DNA from: Pythium myriotylum | Taxonomy: Eukaryota > Oomycota > Peronosporomycetes > Pythiales > Pythiaceae | DNA length: 64,000 nucleotides | Assembly (NCBI GenBank): GCA_023091665.1 | Contig: JALJCQ010000011.1 | Location: 1,116,001 to 1,180,000, forward strand | Reading direction: 5' to 3' | Notes under the pieces: generated by a model | Told to the model about the DNA's origin: nothing | The model's input: the letters and a program-made list of their open reading frames with translations, nothing else | Database searches by the model: none | Made by a program: the position numbers and the translations under genes | Shown here: positions 25,633-37,900 of the stretch, one piece after another | How the letters are laid out: each line of letters begins with the position of its first letter | How positions within the stretch are numbered: the stretch's first letter is position 1

Positions 25633-28392
25633 ATGGGTTTGGACCATGCACCCGAAGACACCCCGCCCGCACGTGGCGCCAAAGATTGCTCCAAGATCGG
25701 CGCGCCCCATGGAGACGCCGACGGGGTGACGCCTGCCGCCGCGGCCTCCGTAGACGGCCGTAAGCCAGAGAGCAGACCAGAGCCTAGGGACCCTCTTGAT
25801 GTCTTGCTTCCGCATGAGCGATCCCCCGACGCAACGAGCCTCAAGCGATCGGCCACGACGCTCGGGGAGGACGACCACAGCGCGCTGCTCGAGCGCCCGT
25901 GCGAGAAGAAGTTGCGGCGGGACGATCATGCGGGCGCGACCGCTGACGAAACGGACACATCGCTTCGGCGGCGTCCGCGGCAGCCCGTGACAGGCGCCGC
26001 GACGCCGCCGAAGCGGTTGCTGTCGCCGTTGGATGTGGCCGACGCCGACCAGATCCGACTGCACCTTCGCGATGTGCGTCGCGAAGTCTTCCTACGCCCC
26101 ATGATCGCGATCGTCACAAGACTGATGTTCCACAAATACAACCACGGACTCTTCAATGTGCGTGTCGATCCTGTAGCGTGGAACATCCCGCACTACTTTG
26201 AGATTGTGAAGACGCCCATGGACCTGACCCTCGTCAAGACGAAGTGCCTCAACCTGGAATATGAATCAGTAGAAGAGTGTGTGGCGGATATCAAACTAGT
26301 GTTTGACAATGCGCGAGTGTTCAACCCTCCAGGCCACGTTGTGCACGAGTGTGCGGATCTGTTGGCGAAGGAATTTGAGGTCGAGTACTCGCGCTATCAG
26401 AGCAAAAAGGCTGCGCAAGACAAGAGGCGCGAGGAGCACTCGTGTCCGTCGTGTCTCGCTAACGTGTGTGGAATCTGCAACGAGAAATGTATCAACTTCG
26501 AGCCTCCTCTCGTCATGTGCTCCGGTCCTTGCAAGCAACGCATCAAGCGCCACGCTGTCTACTATAAGACTCGAGATCAGATGAACTATTGGTGCGCGAA
26601 ATGCTACACCACACTGCCAAAAGTACTGTCATTGAAAGGATCGCAGTGCGCGGACGAGGGAGCGAAAATTACGAAGCAAGAGCTTGTCAAGGCTAAGTTT
26701 GTTGATGAGCTAACAGAGCCATGGGTGCAATGCGATTCTTGCGATGGATGGGTGCATCAGGTTTGCGCTTTATTCAATGCCTGCGAGAACGCTGAAGAGG
26801 ACGAGGAAACGCCGTACTCCTGCCCCCTTTGTCGTCTCCAAGAGCTGGAGCGAGAGGCTGCTTCGTGGGATCATCTCGAGACACTTCCGAGTGAGACTTC
26901 AGTCGATGAGTTTCCCACAGCAGACCACCGTGACTTGATGGCATCCGTCGGTTCTCATAGTCCGGTAGTGAAGCGAAAGCCAGTGGTGAAAGATTTCACT
27001 CGTGTGCTTGGCTTTGGGACAGAAGCGCAACAAATGGTGCTCGACTATCTTCACGCGGACGATGTTGAAGCATTTGGTCTGAGCGTCGGAGGAGCTGATG
27101 GCGTTTGTCGCACTAGCTCTCAGCTGAAGTCCTCACCTCTATCGGCGTTCATGCAAGAATGGGTGCGCCAATTTTTAGTGGATGCCGGTGAAGAGATTGT
27201 GGCGCATTCAATCGTTATCAAGGTTGCTTCCTGTATCAAGACCGAGTGTGCCATCAGTCCATTGGTTCGTGAGCACTTCCAGTCCTCCACTCAACAGGTA
27301 AGCCAAATTTTACATGCCCCCCCCCCCCTTCATCCTGATGACCTAATGTTTCGACTTGCCACCAGTACCCGGAGACTATGGCGTACACTTCTAAAGCCAT
27401 TTTTGTCTTTCAGAAGATCGACGGAGTTGAGGTTTGCATCTTTTCAATGTACGTGCGAGTGAAAGTAGTTTGAATGGCGGAAAATCCTCTAACCTTTTTT
27501 TTTCAGGTATGTCCAAGAGTATGGCGCTGAAGCAGCTGTGGTGGCGAATCGCAACCGAACATATATTGCGTACATCGACAGTCTAGTTTACATGCGTCCT
27601 CGGCACATCCGAACCAGGCTTTTCCACGAGATCTTAATCTCTTATCTTGCTTTTTGCAAGGGAAGAGGATTCGAATACGCGCACATTTGGGCTTGCCCCA
27701 CAACCCGAGGTGGCGACTTCATCTACTGGTGCCATCCATCTTTCCAAAAGAATCCGGGCAAGGACCGCTTACTCCAGTGGTATCTCGCGATGGTGGACAA
27801 GGCGAAAGTCGCCGGTGTTGCTTTTTCGTGCGAGGATCTCTTTAAGACTGACTTCGAGTACCTTGAGAATAATCTCACCCACCGACTCCCTCCGTACTTT
27901 GATGGTGACTACTGGGGCTCCGAAGTTGAACGACTTCATGCGAACCCGCCTAAAAGAGGGAAGTTGTCGAAGGAGGCTTACGAAGAAAGTTTACGCGGAG
28001 AGAAGTTTCGCAGGAAGCTGGTTGAATCCGTTCGACTGTCCAAGGATTCTTTGTTTGTTATCGCTCTTCAACCCAAGTGTTCGGAGTGCCACTTATTGAT
28101 GGTGAACTCAGTGTACTGGGAGGTGGGTGAGAGCAAGAGCTTCCTCTGCTCCACGTGCAAGGAGGGCAGTAACGTCGACGCGATCATGGTCGAACCCCCT
28201 CAATTTGTCAAGTCGTGTGAAGATGTGGCCGATGAGGTTATCAGCTGTCCGTTTGTGGACTGCCGTGCGGATCTGCTCAAGAACTGTGAGGAACGTCACT
28301 ACCAATTTGACAGTTACCGACGTGCGAAGTATTCGACCATGATGCTCATCTATCATGTCGCATCAACACAGCGAACCGCACACAAGAACTGA
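25633..28392 (+). CDS. p300/CBP-type histone acetyltransferase with bromodomain, compact form
   Basis: Lysine acetyltransferase of the KAT3/HAC family, nuclear co-activator. Exons 25633-27297, 27366-27448 and 27507-28392 give 877 residues. The second exon is only 83 nt and restores the family string YPETMAY...IDGVEVC before MYVQEYG. Order: disordered N-terminus; bromodomain (about 152-250: NIPHYFEIVKTPMDL, then NARVFNPPG); Cys/His-rich RING/PHD region (about 273-410: CGICNEKC, WVQCDSCDGWVHQVC); HAT domain (about 440-870: VYMRPRHIRTRLFHEIL, YAHIWACPTTRGGDFIYWCH, and the terminal FDSYRRAKYSTMMLIYHV). The start has a near-ideal context and lies after a stretch lacking conserved sequence. TAZ1, KIX, ZZ and TAZ2 modules are absent; the protein stops 12 residues after the HAT fold. 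p300 itself is about 2400 residues. Confidence 0.9.
27317..27328 (+). repeat. Run of 12 C inside intron 1 of the acetyltransferase gene
   Basis: Uninterrupted C homopolymer inside the 68-nt intron 27298-27365, part of the pyrimidine-rich tract before the acceptor CCACCAG. Its length is probably variable and prone to sequencing error. Being intronic, it does not affect the frame. Confidence 0.8.
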
Positions 28393-28597
28393 TCCTTTAC
28401 TCCACATCTCGCTTTCGAGTGTCGATGTCGTAACGTGAACCGCGTCAAGTCGACGCGTGCTATACTCTGATAAAAAAAAATGTACTATGAGATAGAAGGT
28501 GTAGCAGAGTAGATAACAAAGACGTAATGCAGTATTGCGTGGTAGAAATCTCTGACAACCCAAAGAAAAGCTCGTCTTCAAACTAGTGTAATGCAAT

Positions 28598-30821
28598 CTA
28601 GGCAAATGAAATGGGAAGAGGACTCGAGAATGCCCCTTCGTCACTCGTCAAACCCTCTTGGTCGAGCCACTTCTCATATTGCTGGCAAAATTGGGTAGAG
28701 TCAAGCTTTAGCTCGTTGAAAAACTTTGCCAGCCGACCTCCCTCGACGTCGAAGGTGTGCTCTGCAAGTTCCTTGTATGCTTCAATTACCATGGAGACAC
28801 CTGGTGCAAGTGATTTTGCACCAATAATCTCCCAGTAGTACTTGTGGTGGTAAGCTTGCATTTCTCCGAACATCAAGCGCTCGATCGAATCCTGGGAAGG
28901 AGGTTTGTTGAGGTCCTCGTCTTCGTATTCGAGCCAGTCGTCATTGAGCTCTGGTCTCACGTATAAGTACACATCCGTGAGCAAGTTGAAGCAAGTGTAC
29001 TTGCGAACCCACTAAGACAAAGCCAGAAGGTGAGGTGTGGCCACATATTACAGGAGTGGAGTGCGAGGAACATACTTGGTGCCCCAGATACTTTGCCTGC
29101 GACTTGACTAGCTTGAGCCCGTACAATCGAGGCGTCGACACGTTCAGAGATACGACTCGCTAGAGGAAGCAGTAATCCGTTAGCCATACTTCCCAATATC
29201 GCATACTCGGCACGATTACAGGGTTTACCTTCAGCCATACGATTGAGGACGATCGACACAGTGCATTCTTGATGACGTTTGGCTTGCGCTTCGTCATTTT
29301 CTGAAGAATCCGTAAAATGCTTGTGACTGTTCTGGTGGACTGGATTGAAAACTCGTTCTGCTTGTCATCGCTGCGAACGTTATGCTTGCGGAGTTCATGC
29401 TCAAGAGAATAGAGCCCTGTTTTGACTTCGTCATCTTGCCTAGTCACTTGAAGATATGTTGCGAGATCCTTGTTCATGAACTTGGTGAGCGTGCCTAGCA
29501 TCGCGTCCAAGAAGAAATGCATAAAATATTCGCCTTTGCAGATATGGCTGCATCGAAAGTGCTTGAAAAGCAACAAGATCAAGAGTGTCGACACATCGAG
29601 TACAACCAATTTCTCGCGAAGAATCCACTTCCAATAAACACCATCCCCATGTGTTTCTTGGCCGTCATTCAAATCGTTAATACCGTACGCCATCTGCTCC
29701 GCTGCGGATGGCCGTCTGGAGTAGAACGTCTTCTTGTCACGAGCATTTAAAGCTGATCCGCATGAAAGTGTGACTAAGTTTGCCAAAAACGTTGTCAAAT
29801 CGTGCATGCGCGAGAGGAAAAGACGGTAGATCTCCTCGCAGCGTGATTCCCACTCATCATCTAGAGTATCGAGAGACGCAGTGGCGAGTTCCGAATCCGT
29901 GGATTCTCGTGCCTTCATTTCATGATGGGGGCGGTGCAGATACTTATTGTGGATCTTCTCGCGGACCTTGACAAATTTGAGCTTCTGGAGATAGTACGGG
30001 TCTTGGGGATCAAGCGCAGCTTTGTCTGTATGGCTCTTAAAGCTCTTACACCATTGGAGACCTTTTGCTTCTGCTGACATCCATGCCGGATCTGTTTCTG
30101 GATGGTGAGACTTGCGCAGCAATTTGAGTTTGTTCAGCGTGGAGAAGTCGCCTAGGACTGCAGCGAACCACTCGTAGAAAAGCATCAGCAAGCGCTTGAT
30201 TGGGAATCCCGGCAACACGTTAAGCTGCACAAGACAATCGATGATCGCGACCAGGGAATAGGTGGGCTCACGTGTGCCAAGCACAAAGAGCTGGCGCTCA
30301 AAAACTGTCTTCTGTCGATTCGCGTTGAAGAGAATCAACATGTACATCAAAACCATACTTTGCTGAAAATCGTGGATCATCAGCTCGAGCTGCTCAACGT
30401 CGAGATGCTGGAAGTTGAGGGTGCGGAACGCATGGATCGATCGATGGAATTGGTCGGCAAACACCGTCAAAGCTCCGCACTCTTGAAGCAGGTCGTTGTT
30501 GACGCGCGCCGTCTCGACCTGATGGAGTACGTTGCCAGACCGAGTCGAAGATGCGCCTCCGATCGTGCCCTCTGCAAGCAAAACGAGCTCGCGCTTGGCC
30601 TTGAACGTGTTGTCCAAATGGCGCACTCGAGAAGACGACACATTCTCGATTTGGTTGAGCAAGAACGTCACGCGCTCTCGGCACTTCCGGCGCGAGACTG
30701 TGATCTTCTCCCAAAGCCGCACGGCCTCCGCATCCGTGTCCTCGTCCACGGGCTCTTCGCGCACGTAGGAGCAATAGAAATACGCAAGCTTCTCTTGGAG
30801 CGACAGCGCCTTGAGCTCCAT
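28598..30821 (-). CDS. STRIP/FAR11-type subunit of the STRIPAK phosphatase-kinase complex
   Basis: Scaffold protein of the striatin-interacting phosphatase and kinase complex (STRIP1/2 in animals, FAR11 in yeast, HAM-2 type in moulds), which tethers PP2A to GCK kinases. Exons 30821-29229, 29159-29076 and 29011-28598 give 696 residues. The N-terminal N1221-type region covers about 1-320; the C-terminal DUF3402-type region starts at about 400 with LREKLVVLDVSTLLILLLFK and FRCSH.CKGEYF. The small 84-nt exon encodes the conserved LKLVKSQAKYLGHQ before WVRKY. The ending LNDDWLEYEDEDLNKPP, with the acidic stretch following, also fits the family. The start is the first Met, MELKALSLQEK. It ends 205 bp from the convergent acetyltransferase gene. 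Annotation rests on pattern memory of the two domains, not on an alignment. Confidence 0.78.
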
Positions 30822-31926
30822 TTCCGCGCGGGTGTGTCAGCTGTCACAAGTTGCACTGTCATTCTGACGGAGCTGAAGGGTCAACTTTCGCACAACCTCA
30901 TCTTCCTGCAACCTCCGTTTCCGGTACTTTCAGCCCACATCACGTGTGCAAGTTCAACGACCTTCCAGCAACCTCCAGATGACGACGATGACGTCGATAG
31001 AGTCGGGGTGGTGCTTGGTGATGCGACATGCTGACGTCGCCGACTCTTTGCGGGCCAAGCTCTTCCGCGTGAAACCTTCACGAGCCTTCCCTTCTTCAGT
31101 TCCGAGTTAATGGCTGAATCTTCGCGGACGCACCCATGCTGCCGCGAGAGCTCGTGCGTCTCGGTGATGAGGGTCGCTTCAACTGAGAAAGTGCAGCGGC
31201 CGGCCAACCGGACGCCGCCACGACCGGGGAGACCACTCGTTCTCGGCCGGCGCCCCGTTTTGCACTGGCGTGGGGCGAGTGACGTCATTCGGCGGCGGCG
31301 AGGTCCCACGGTGCGTCGACAAAGAGTGCGCGGCTGTGCACAGCCACACTGGTGGTCGAAGCAGCCACCATCGGGTGACGGCGAGCAGATCTCGCATCTC
31401 AGTGCATTCCACTTCGTCGCTCTGCCACGTCGCCGCCGTCAGCAGCTCGGGAAGCTCAAGCGGATCCATTCGTTCCGCGTGCGCGTCAGGGCAGCTTGGG
31501 GCGAAGGAGAGAAAGAGAAAAAGCACGCACGCCATCGTTCCATGAGCTCTACCGAGATGCAGCGTTTCGCGTCGGCGCGCCCATTGTTCCAGGAAGCGCA
31601 CGCTACCGTCGGACGATGACGCGCGCGATTGCTCCTCCTCGTTTTCTTCAATGCTCTATGCAAATGGTGGCGGAATCCCGAGGGGCTTCTATTGCGAACG
31701 TGCAGGTGACGTCATGCCGTCAGCGACCCCGAACCCTGGCTGACGCCCCGCTGACTTGGACAAAGTATTCACCAGAGTGATGGTCAATCTTGAAGGTGTT
31801 GCCGGCGACGACGTCATTGGAGGCCGACTGCCTCATCAGCGACCTACCGCCCTCCACGGCCGACGGCCACAACCCATTTGGCTCGCTCCCTCGCTCTCCC
31901 CCGCAAAACACGAGACCGCACGAAGC
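30822..31926. promoter_or_regulatory. Divergent promoter region of STRIP and FAS with a cluster of CRE-like sites
   Basis: About 1.1 kb without a credible gene. It holds five TGACGTC-type words: TGACGTCG at 30989-30996 and 31032-31039, palindromic TGACGTCA at 31280-31287 and 31707-31714, and CGACGTCA at 31809-31816. These match the consensus of CREB/ATF-type bZIP factors. Frames open here (31110-31619 and antisense partners) have no recognisable product. The FAS frame stays open upstream to 31756, but that stretch looks like leader, not protein. Confidence 0.55.
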
Positions 31927-34900
31927 ATGACGGCGCCAGAGACCTCGGCCGAGACCACGACGGTGCTCACGGAGACGACGGTCGAGACCACCACCACGAC
32001 CATGACCACGACGACCACGACGACCGTCTCCACCACGAGCGTGCTCGCCGACAAGCTCGCGCTCAGCGAGTACAAGCTCGTGCTCGAGTACGGTGGCCAG
32101 GCCATCGAGTACTGGGACGAGCTCGCGAGCCTCTACAACGACCACGGCGAGGCCGTGCGCGCCTTCATCGACGCCGCGGCCGACGCGCTCCTCGAAGAAT
32201 CGAGCTCGAGCGACGCTGTGGCGTCGCGCGCCTTTGAGCAGACGATCGAGCTCAAGACATGGCTCGCAGCAGCGCCCGAGGGCGAACAGACGACCGCGCC
32301 ACCCAAGGAGAAGCACAGTCGCGCGTTCTACAGCTATGCGCTCATTGCGCTAACGCAGGCGGCCAACTATGTCGCCTTTCTCCACAAGAACGGCCTCCGC
32401 CATGAGGAGGTCGTGCCACACACGGCTGCAGCCGTTGGCCACAGCCAAGGCGTTGTAAGTGCCGTCGTCTTCGCTGCCGCCAAGACCCAGGAAGAATTCG
32501 AGCAACTCTCGGTCTTGGTGATCCGTTATATGTTCTGGCATGGCCTACGAGCCCAGGAAGCGTTCAACGATCTTTGTGCCCAGCACGGCGAAGCTATCGG
32601 CGAGTTCGGTGAGGCAACACCCATGCTCGCAGTGCGTGGACTCACCAAAGCGCAAGTACTCAAGGCTGTCGAAGTCACGCAGCGAAAGACACAACGCAAG
32701 GACGTACAGCTGTCATTGATCAACGGAACGAACCTCTTCTGTGTGACTGGCTTGCCGTCGACCCTCGAGTTGCTTAAGCAAGCCCTCACGGGAATGATGG
32801 CAAAGGCCGACGAGAACCAGAACCGAGTCCCGCATTCGTCGCGCAAACCAGCGGGTTTCACTGCATACGTGTCTGTTTCGTGCGCTTTCCACTCGGAGGT
32901 GCTGGCCTCCGCAAAGCCTCATATCATCAGCGACATTGCCCGCGTTGGCCTCTCGATTCCTGGCAAGAGTCTCCAGATTCCGGTATACAGCACGTCCACA
33001 GAAGGCACGAATTTGCAAGAACGCGGCGAAACGGACGTCTTGGCTGAGCTCGTCGCCTTGCAGCTCGTTGACATCGCGGACTGGACGGCGACTCTCAAAC
33101 AAATCGCCTTAAAACACCACGATGCGACTCATCTGCTCGATTTTGGTCCCGACATTGGCCCATCCAAGCTGTCTTCTGTCGCCGCTGAGGGTCTCGGGCT
33201 GACTGTGGTTCTCAACAGTGTCAAGTACGCGTCGACGAAGCCGTCTGGCCTATCCGCACCAGTGTACGGCCATGAGTACTTTGCCGCTGGAGAAGCTAAC
33301 CTTTCCAAGTCGTGGGAGGCCGTATACGGACCCCGAACGTGCCCAAAGACGGGCAAACTGCAGAACAACTTCACACGTTTGCTCAAGAAGCCGCCGGTCA
33401 TGGTGGCGGGCATGACCCCGACGACAAGTCTGAACGGTATCGATCTCGTCGCTGCCATCCAAAACGCAGGCTTTCATGGAGAACTTGCGGCTGGTGGCTT
33501 GTCACGCCCTAATATTTTCGAGTCGAGCATCCGCGAGCTTGTTAACAAGATCAAACCCGGCCTTGGCATCTCCATCAACATGCTTTATCTGAACGCGAAA
33601 CAGTGGGGATTCCAGTTCCCGATGGTGATTCGCTTGCGGAAGAGTGGCGTCCCGATCGAGAGTATCACCATCGGTGCAGGTATTCCGACAAAGGACCGCG
33701 CCGTGGAAATGATCAACGAGTTGCAGGGCGCTGGTATCAATCTTCTCGGCCTGAAGCCGGGCTCGGTAGATGGAATTAATGCCGTTTTGGAGATTGCTCG
33801 GGCTACTCCGACAATGAACATCATGCTGCAGTGGACTGGTGGTCGTGCTGGCGGTCACCACAGCTTTGAAGACTTCCACGCGCCGCTTGAGGCTACGTAT
33901 GCTGCGATTCGTCGGGTACCGAACGTTATCTTGGTTGTTGGTTCGGGTTTCGGAAACTGGGAGGATTCGAACGCGTACATTACAGGAGAATGGAGCTTGG
34001 CTCGCGGCCATCACGCCAAGATGCCTGCGGATGGAATCCTCCTTGGTTCACGAGTTATGGTTGCGAAAGAAGCGGCGACTGCTACTGAGGTGAAGCAACT
34101 TCTCGTCGATACACCAGGCATTGCGTCTGAGTTGGAGTGGGAACAAAGCTACAACGAGATTGCAGGTGGAATCGTTACAGTCACATCCGAGCTGGGCGAG
34201 CCAATCCATAAGGTTGCCAATCGCTGCAGTCTCTTGTGGAGAGAGTTCGATCAGAAGTATTTCTCGAAGTCTCGAGAAGAGATGGAACTTGCTGTGCGCC
34301 TCGACAGGGACTCGATTATTGAAAAGCTCAACTCCGACTTCCAAAAACCGTACTTCGGCAGCAAAATCACTGAGAGCGGTGAGCGTGTGCCGGCGGAGTT
34401 GGAAGAGATGACATACTCGGAAGTTTTGATCCGTATGATTGAGCTAATGTTCGTGGATATTGAAGGCCGTCCGAAGCGTTGGCTTCATGAGAGCTTCTTG
34501 GATCGTGTCAAGACGTTCATGGCCCGTACTGAGGAGCGCTTCCGTCGTGACACCAACGGACAAGCCTTCGACACGTCTACCCTTGCTTCCAAGCCTCGCG
34601 ACACGCTGAAGGAGTTCATTGCCAAGTTCCCCAGGTCGGTGACGACTGTTCTGTCTGTGCCGGATTGCGATTTCTTTTTGGAATTGTGCCGGAGTGGAGG
34701 CAAGCCAGTCACATTTATTCCCGTCATCAACAAAGAGTTCAAGACGTGGTTCAAGAAGGACTCACTCTGGTATTCGGAGGACTTGGATGCAGTGCCTGGT
34801 CGTGATGCCCAGAGGGTCTGCATTCTGCAGGGGCCTGTCGCTGTTCGATACAGCACTGTGTGTGACGAACCAGTCGGCAAGATTCTTGGTGATATCGCAG

Positions 34901-37900
34901 ACGGATTCGACAAGGTGGCTGCAGCGAAGGCGTCCAGGTCGGACGAGACTATCATTCACGTTCAGCCGAAGACGCTTCCCAATGTCACTGTTGAGGCAAC
35001 CGTGGACGGTTATGTCGTGACGCTCGCTGATGACGTGTCGACTGCCCCTTCATCTGCTGAATGGACTACAATGCTCAGTTCTCTCACATCCGTGGACTGG
35101 CTCACTGCTATCCTGTCATCCAAGTTCGTCGTTCAAGGGCGCAAGTGCGTGCATAACCCTGTGTTGTCACTGCTGACTCCTCAAGCGAACCAGATTGTCA
35201 AGATTGCATCGGCAGCGGTTGAGATCTCGGACTCGAGCATTGTGGGTGTGAGCGGCCCCGTTATCCGTATTTTCAAGGATGGCGAACTGATCATCGTGGA
35301 AGTCGCAGAGGCTCGTCCTGCTACTGCTGACTTAAACACTGCGGTTGTTCCGCTCCAGCTCAAGTTCGTGTTTGACAGCCAGCTGCTATGCTCTATTCGT
35401 GAGGAGACCTCGGATTCGATTGAACGTATCAAACACTTCTACGCACGCTTCTGGGCTGCTGTTAAGGATAAGGAGGACGAGTCATGCAAAGCAGCGTGCG
35501 AGAAGTCCGTTCTGTCCACATTCACAGACGAGATTGTCGTCTCAAAGTCCGACGCGCTGTCGTACAATGCTGCACTCGGTCTCGGTGGTGCCGATTCGTC
35601 AGTTCCGGCAGACTTCTCGACTATCGCATGCTGGAAGCCTCTTATCGCGTCAGTATTTACCAAGGAGGTCCAAGGTAATTTGCTGGACCTAGTTCATCTC
35701 AAGCATTCGTACAAGCTGCTTTCAACATTGAAGAAGAGCGCCATGTTTCAAGTGGGCGATGAACTTCTCAGTGAATCCAAGGTCTCTAGCCTGAGGATCA
35801 TTGAGAGTGGCAAGGTGGTGTCGGGCGTTGCGATTATCTCGCGCCGATCCGTTAATGGGCTCGAAGAGGTCTTGGAGCCTGTTGTGGAGCTCCGGAGCGA
35901 GTTCTTGATTCGTGGCAAGTTCACTGACTTCGAGACTACATTCTCGGTTGACACAGACACCAGCCTCGTTAATCTCAGACGCTTGGACGACGTTGAGATC
36001 CTCAAGACCAAGGCTTGGTTCCAACCTGTTAGTGGGGTCGCGCACCCTTCTCTCCATGATCAGCTCGAGTTTGTGACCACTAGTAAGACGACTTTCAAGT
36101 CGGCGACTGCTATCGCTTCCATTGAAGTCGTCGGAGAAGTGTTCAGGGTGGAGCCAGCTACTCGGTCTAAGATTGGTGATGTGAAATTCGACAGTGTCGG
36201 AGTCTCAACAAACCCGGTTGAAGAGTTCATCAAGCTGTGCTCCCAGGGAGCTACGAAGGAGACAATACTTGGTGATGGCGGATACACAATGCTTGAGAAG
36301 CCAATCGACATCGAAGTACCAGAGAGTGCTCTTGATTACGCCGTTGCGTCTCGTGACTTGAACCCGATCCACAGGTCAAAATACGCTGCGCTGTTGGCTA
36401 ACTTGCCGAACGGTAAGCCAATCATGCACGGCATGTGGACTGCGACCAAAGTTCGCGCTTTGATAGTCGAGCACTTCGGTGGCGCATTCGACTCGAACGT
36501 TGTGCAATACAATGTCAATTTCGACGGGATGGTCTACCCAGGCGACACGCTCTACATGCAAGCGCGGCATACTGGGATGCACGACGGCTGCAAGATCCTG
36601 TCGATTGAGGTCGTTAATCAGGCAGGAGATCGGGTTGTTAGTGCTCGTGCTGAGGTGAAGGAACCGGCTATGGCCTTCGTGTTTACTGGACAGGGCTCAG
36701 CTGAAGTTGGCATGGGCATGGATCGTTACAAGGAGTCTACGATTGCGCGAGATGTTTGGGACCGCGGTGACAAGCACTTGCGCGAAACGTTTGGCTTTTC
36801 AATCCTTGACATCGTACGCAAGAACCCGTCGACAATTACGGTCCATTTCGGTGGCAAGCGCGGCCGTAAGATACGTGAGAACTACATGAAGCTTACATGT
36901 GAAGACGTCGAGACGGGCGAACTGGCCCCTCTTCTGCCAGAGATCAACTCGCGCACACAGAGCTTTACATTTTCCGCCCCCGAAGGTCTACTGTTCGCCA
37001 CTCAGTTCAGTCAACCTGCCCTTGTGCTCCTTGAAAAGGCGATGTTCTCGGAGATTCAAGCAGCCAACCTGATTCCCGACGATGCACTTTTCGCTGGCCA
37101 CTCGCTGGGCGAGTACGCTGGCCTCAGCTCATTCGCCGGCGCACTTGCAGTCGAAGATGTGACCGAGGTTGTCTTCTTACGTGGCTTGATTATGCAGAAG
37201 GCGGTAAAGCGTGACTCGCAAGGTCGGTCGGACTACGGCATGGTTGCAGCGAACCCAATGCGTGTCGGGCCACACTGCACGGAGGCAGTAATGCACAAAG
37301 TCGTTGAAGGTATCTCGACTGCCTCAGGCAAGTTGCTCCAGGTCGTCAACTACAACGTCGAGGGTTTGCAGTACGTGGTTGCTGGCGAGAACGTCAACCT
37401 TGAGGCCCTTTCGATCAGCCTTTCAGCAATCAAGTCGTCTAAGCAATTCGACCTGGAGGCTATCGTCAAGGACTCCCTTGCGCAGGCTTTGTCGAAGAAA
37501 GAGAAGGCTATCGAGGCTGGAAAGCCGTTCGTTGTTCCCCGCGGTTCTGCCACTATTCCACTCGTTGGTATCGACGTTCCTTTCCACTCCAGAGAGCTGC
37601 TTGGTGGTGTGCCTGCTTTCAGAACGCTACTTCGTACGAAGTTTGAGCCCCAGCTTCTTGAGAAGCAGCTGCCACTGCTCGTCGGAAGATATATCCCGAA
37701 CTTGGTCGCGGTACCTTTCTCCATGGAAAAGGCATACGTCGAAAAGGTGTACGAAGCCACTAAGAGCCCCTTCTTGGCTGAGATCTTGGATCCCATGCAA
37801 TGGCAGTTGACAACGACCGCACAACTTGCCCACCTTCTCGTCGTTGAGCTCCTCGCGTATCAGTTCGCTTCGCCGGTGCAGTGGATTAAGACTCAGTCGC

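Noticed and set aside
31110..31619. 169-codon plus-strand frame in the STRIP/FAS interval.
   Set aside because: Low-complexity Arg/Ser composition with an equally long antisense frame; more likely promoter and leader DNA.
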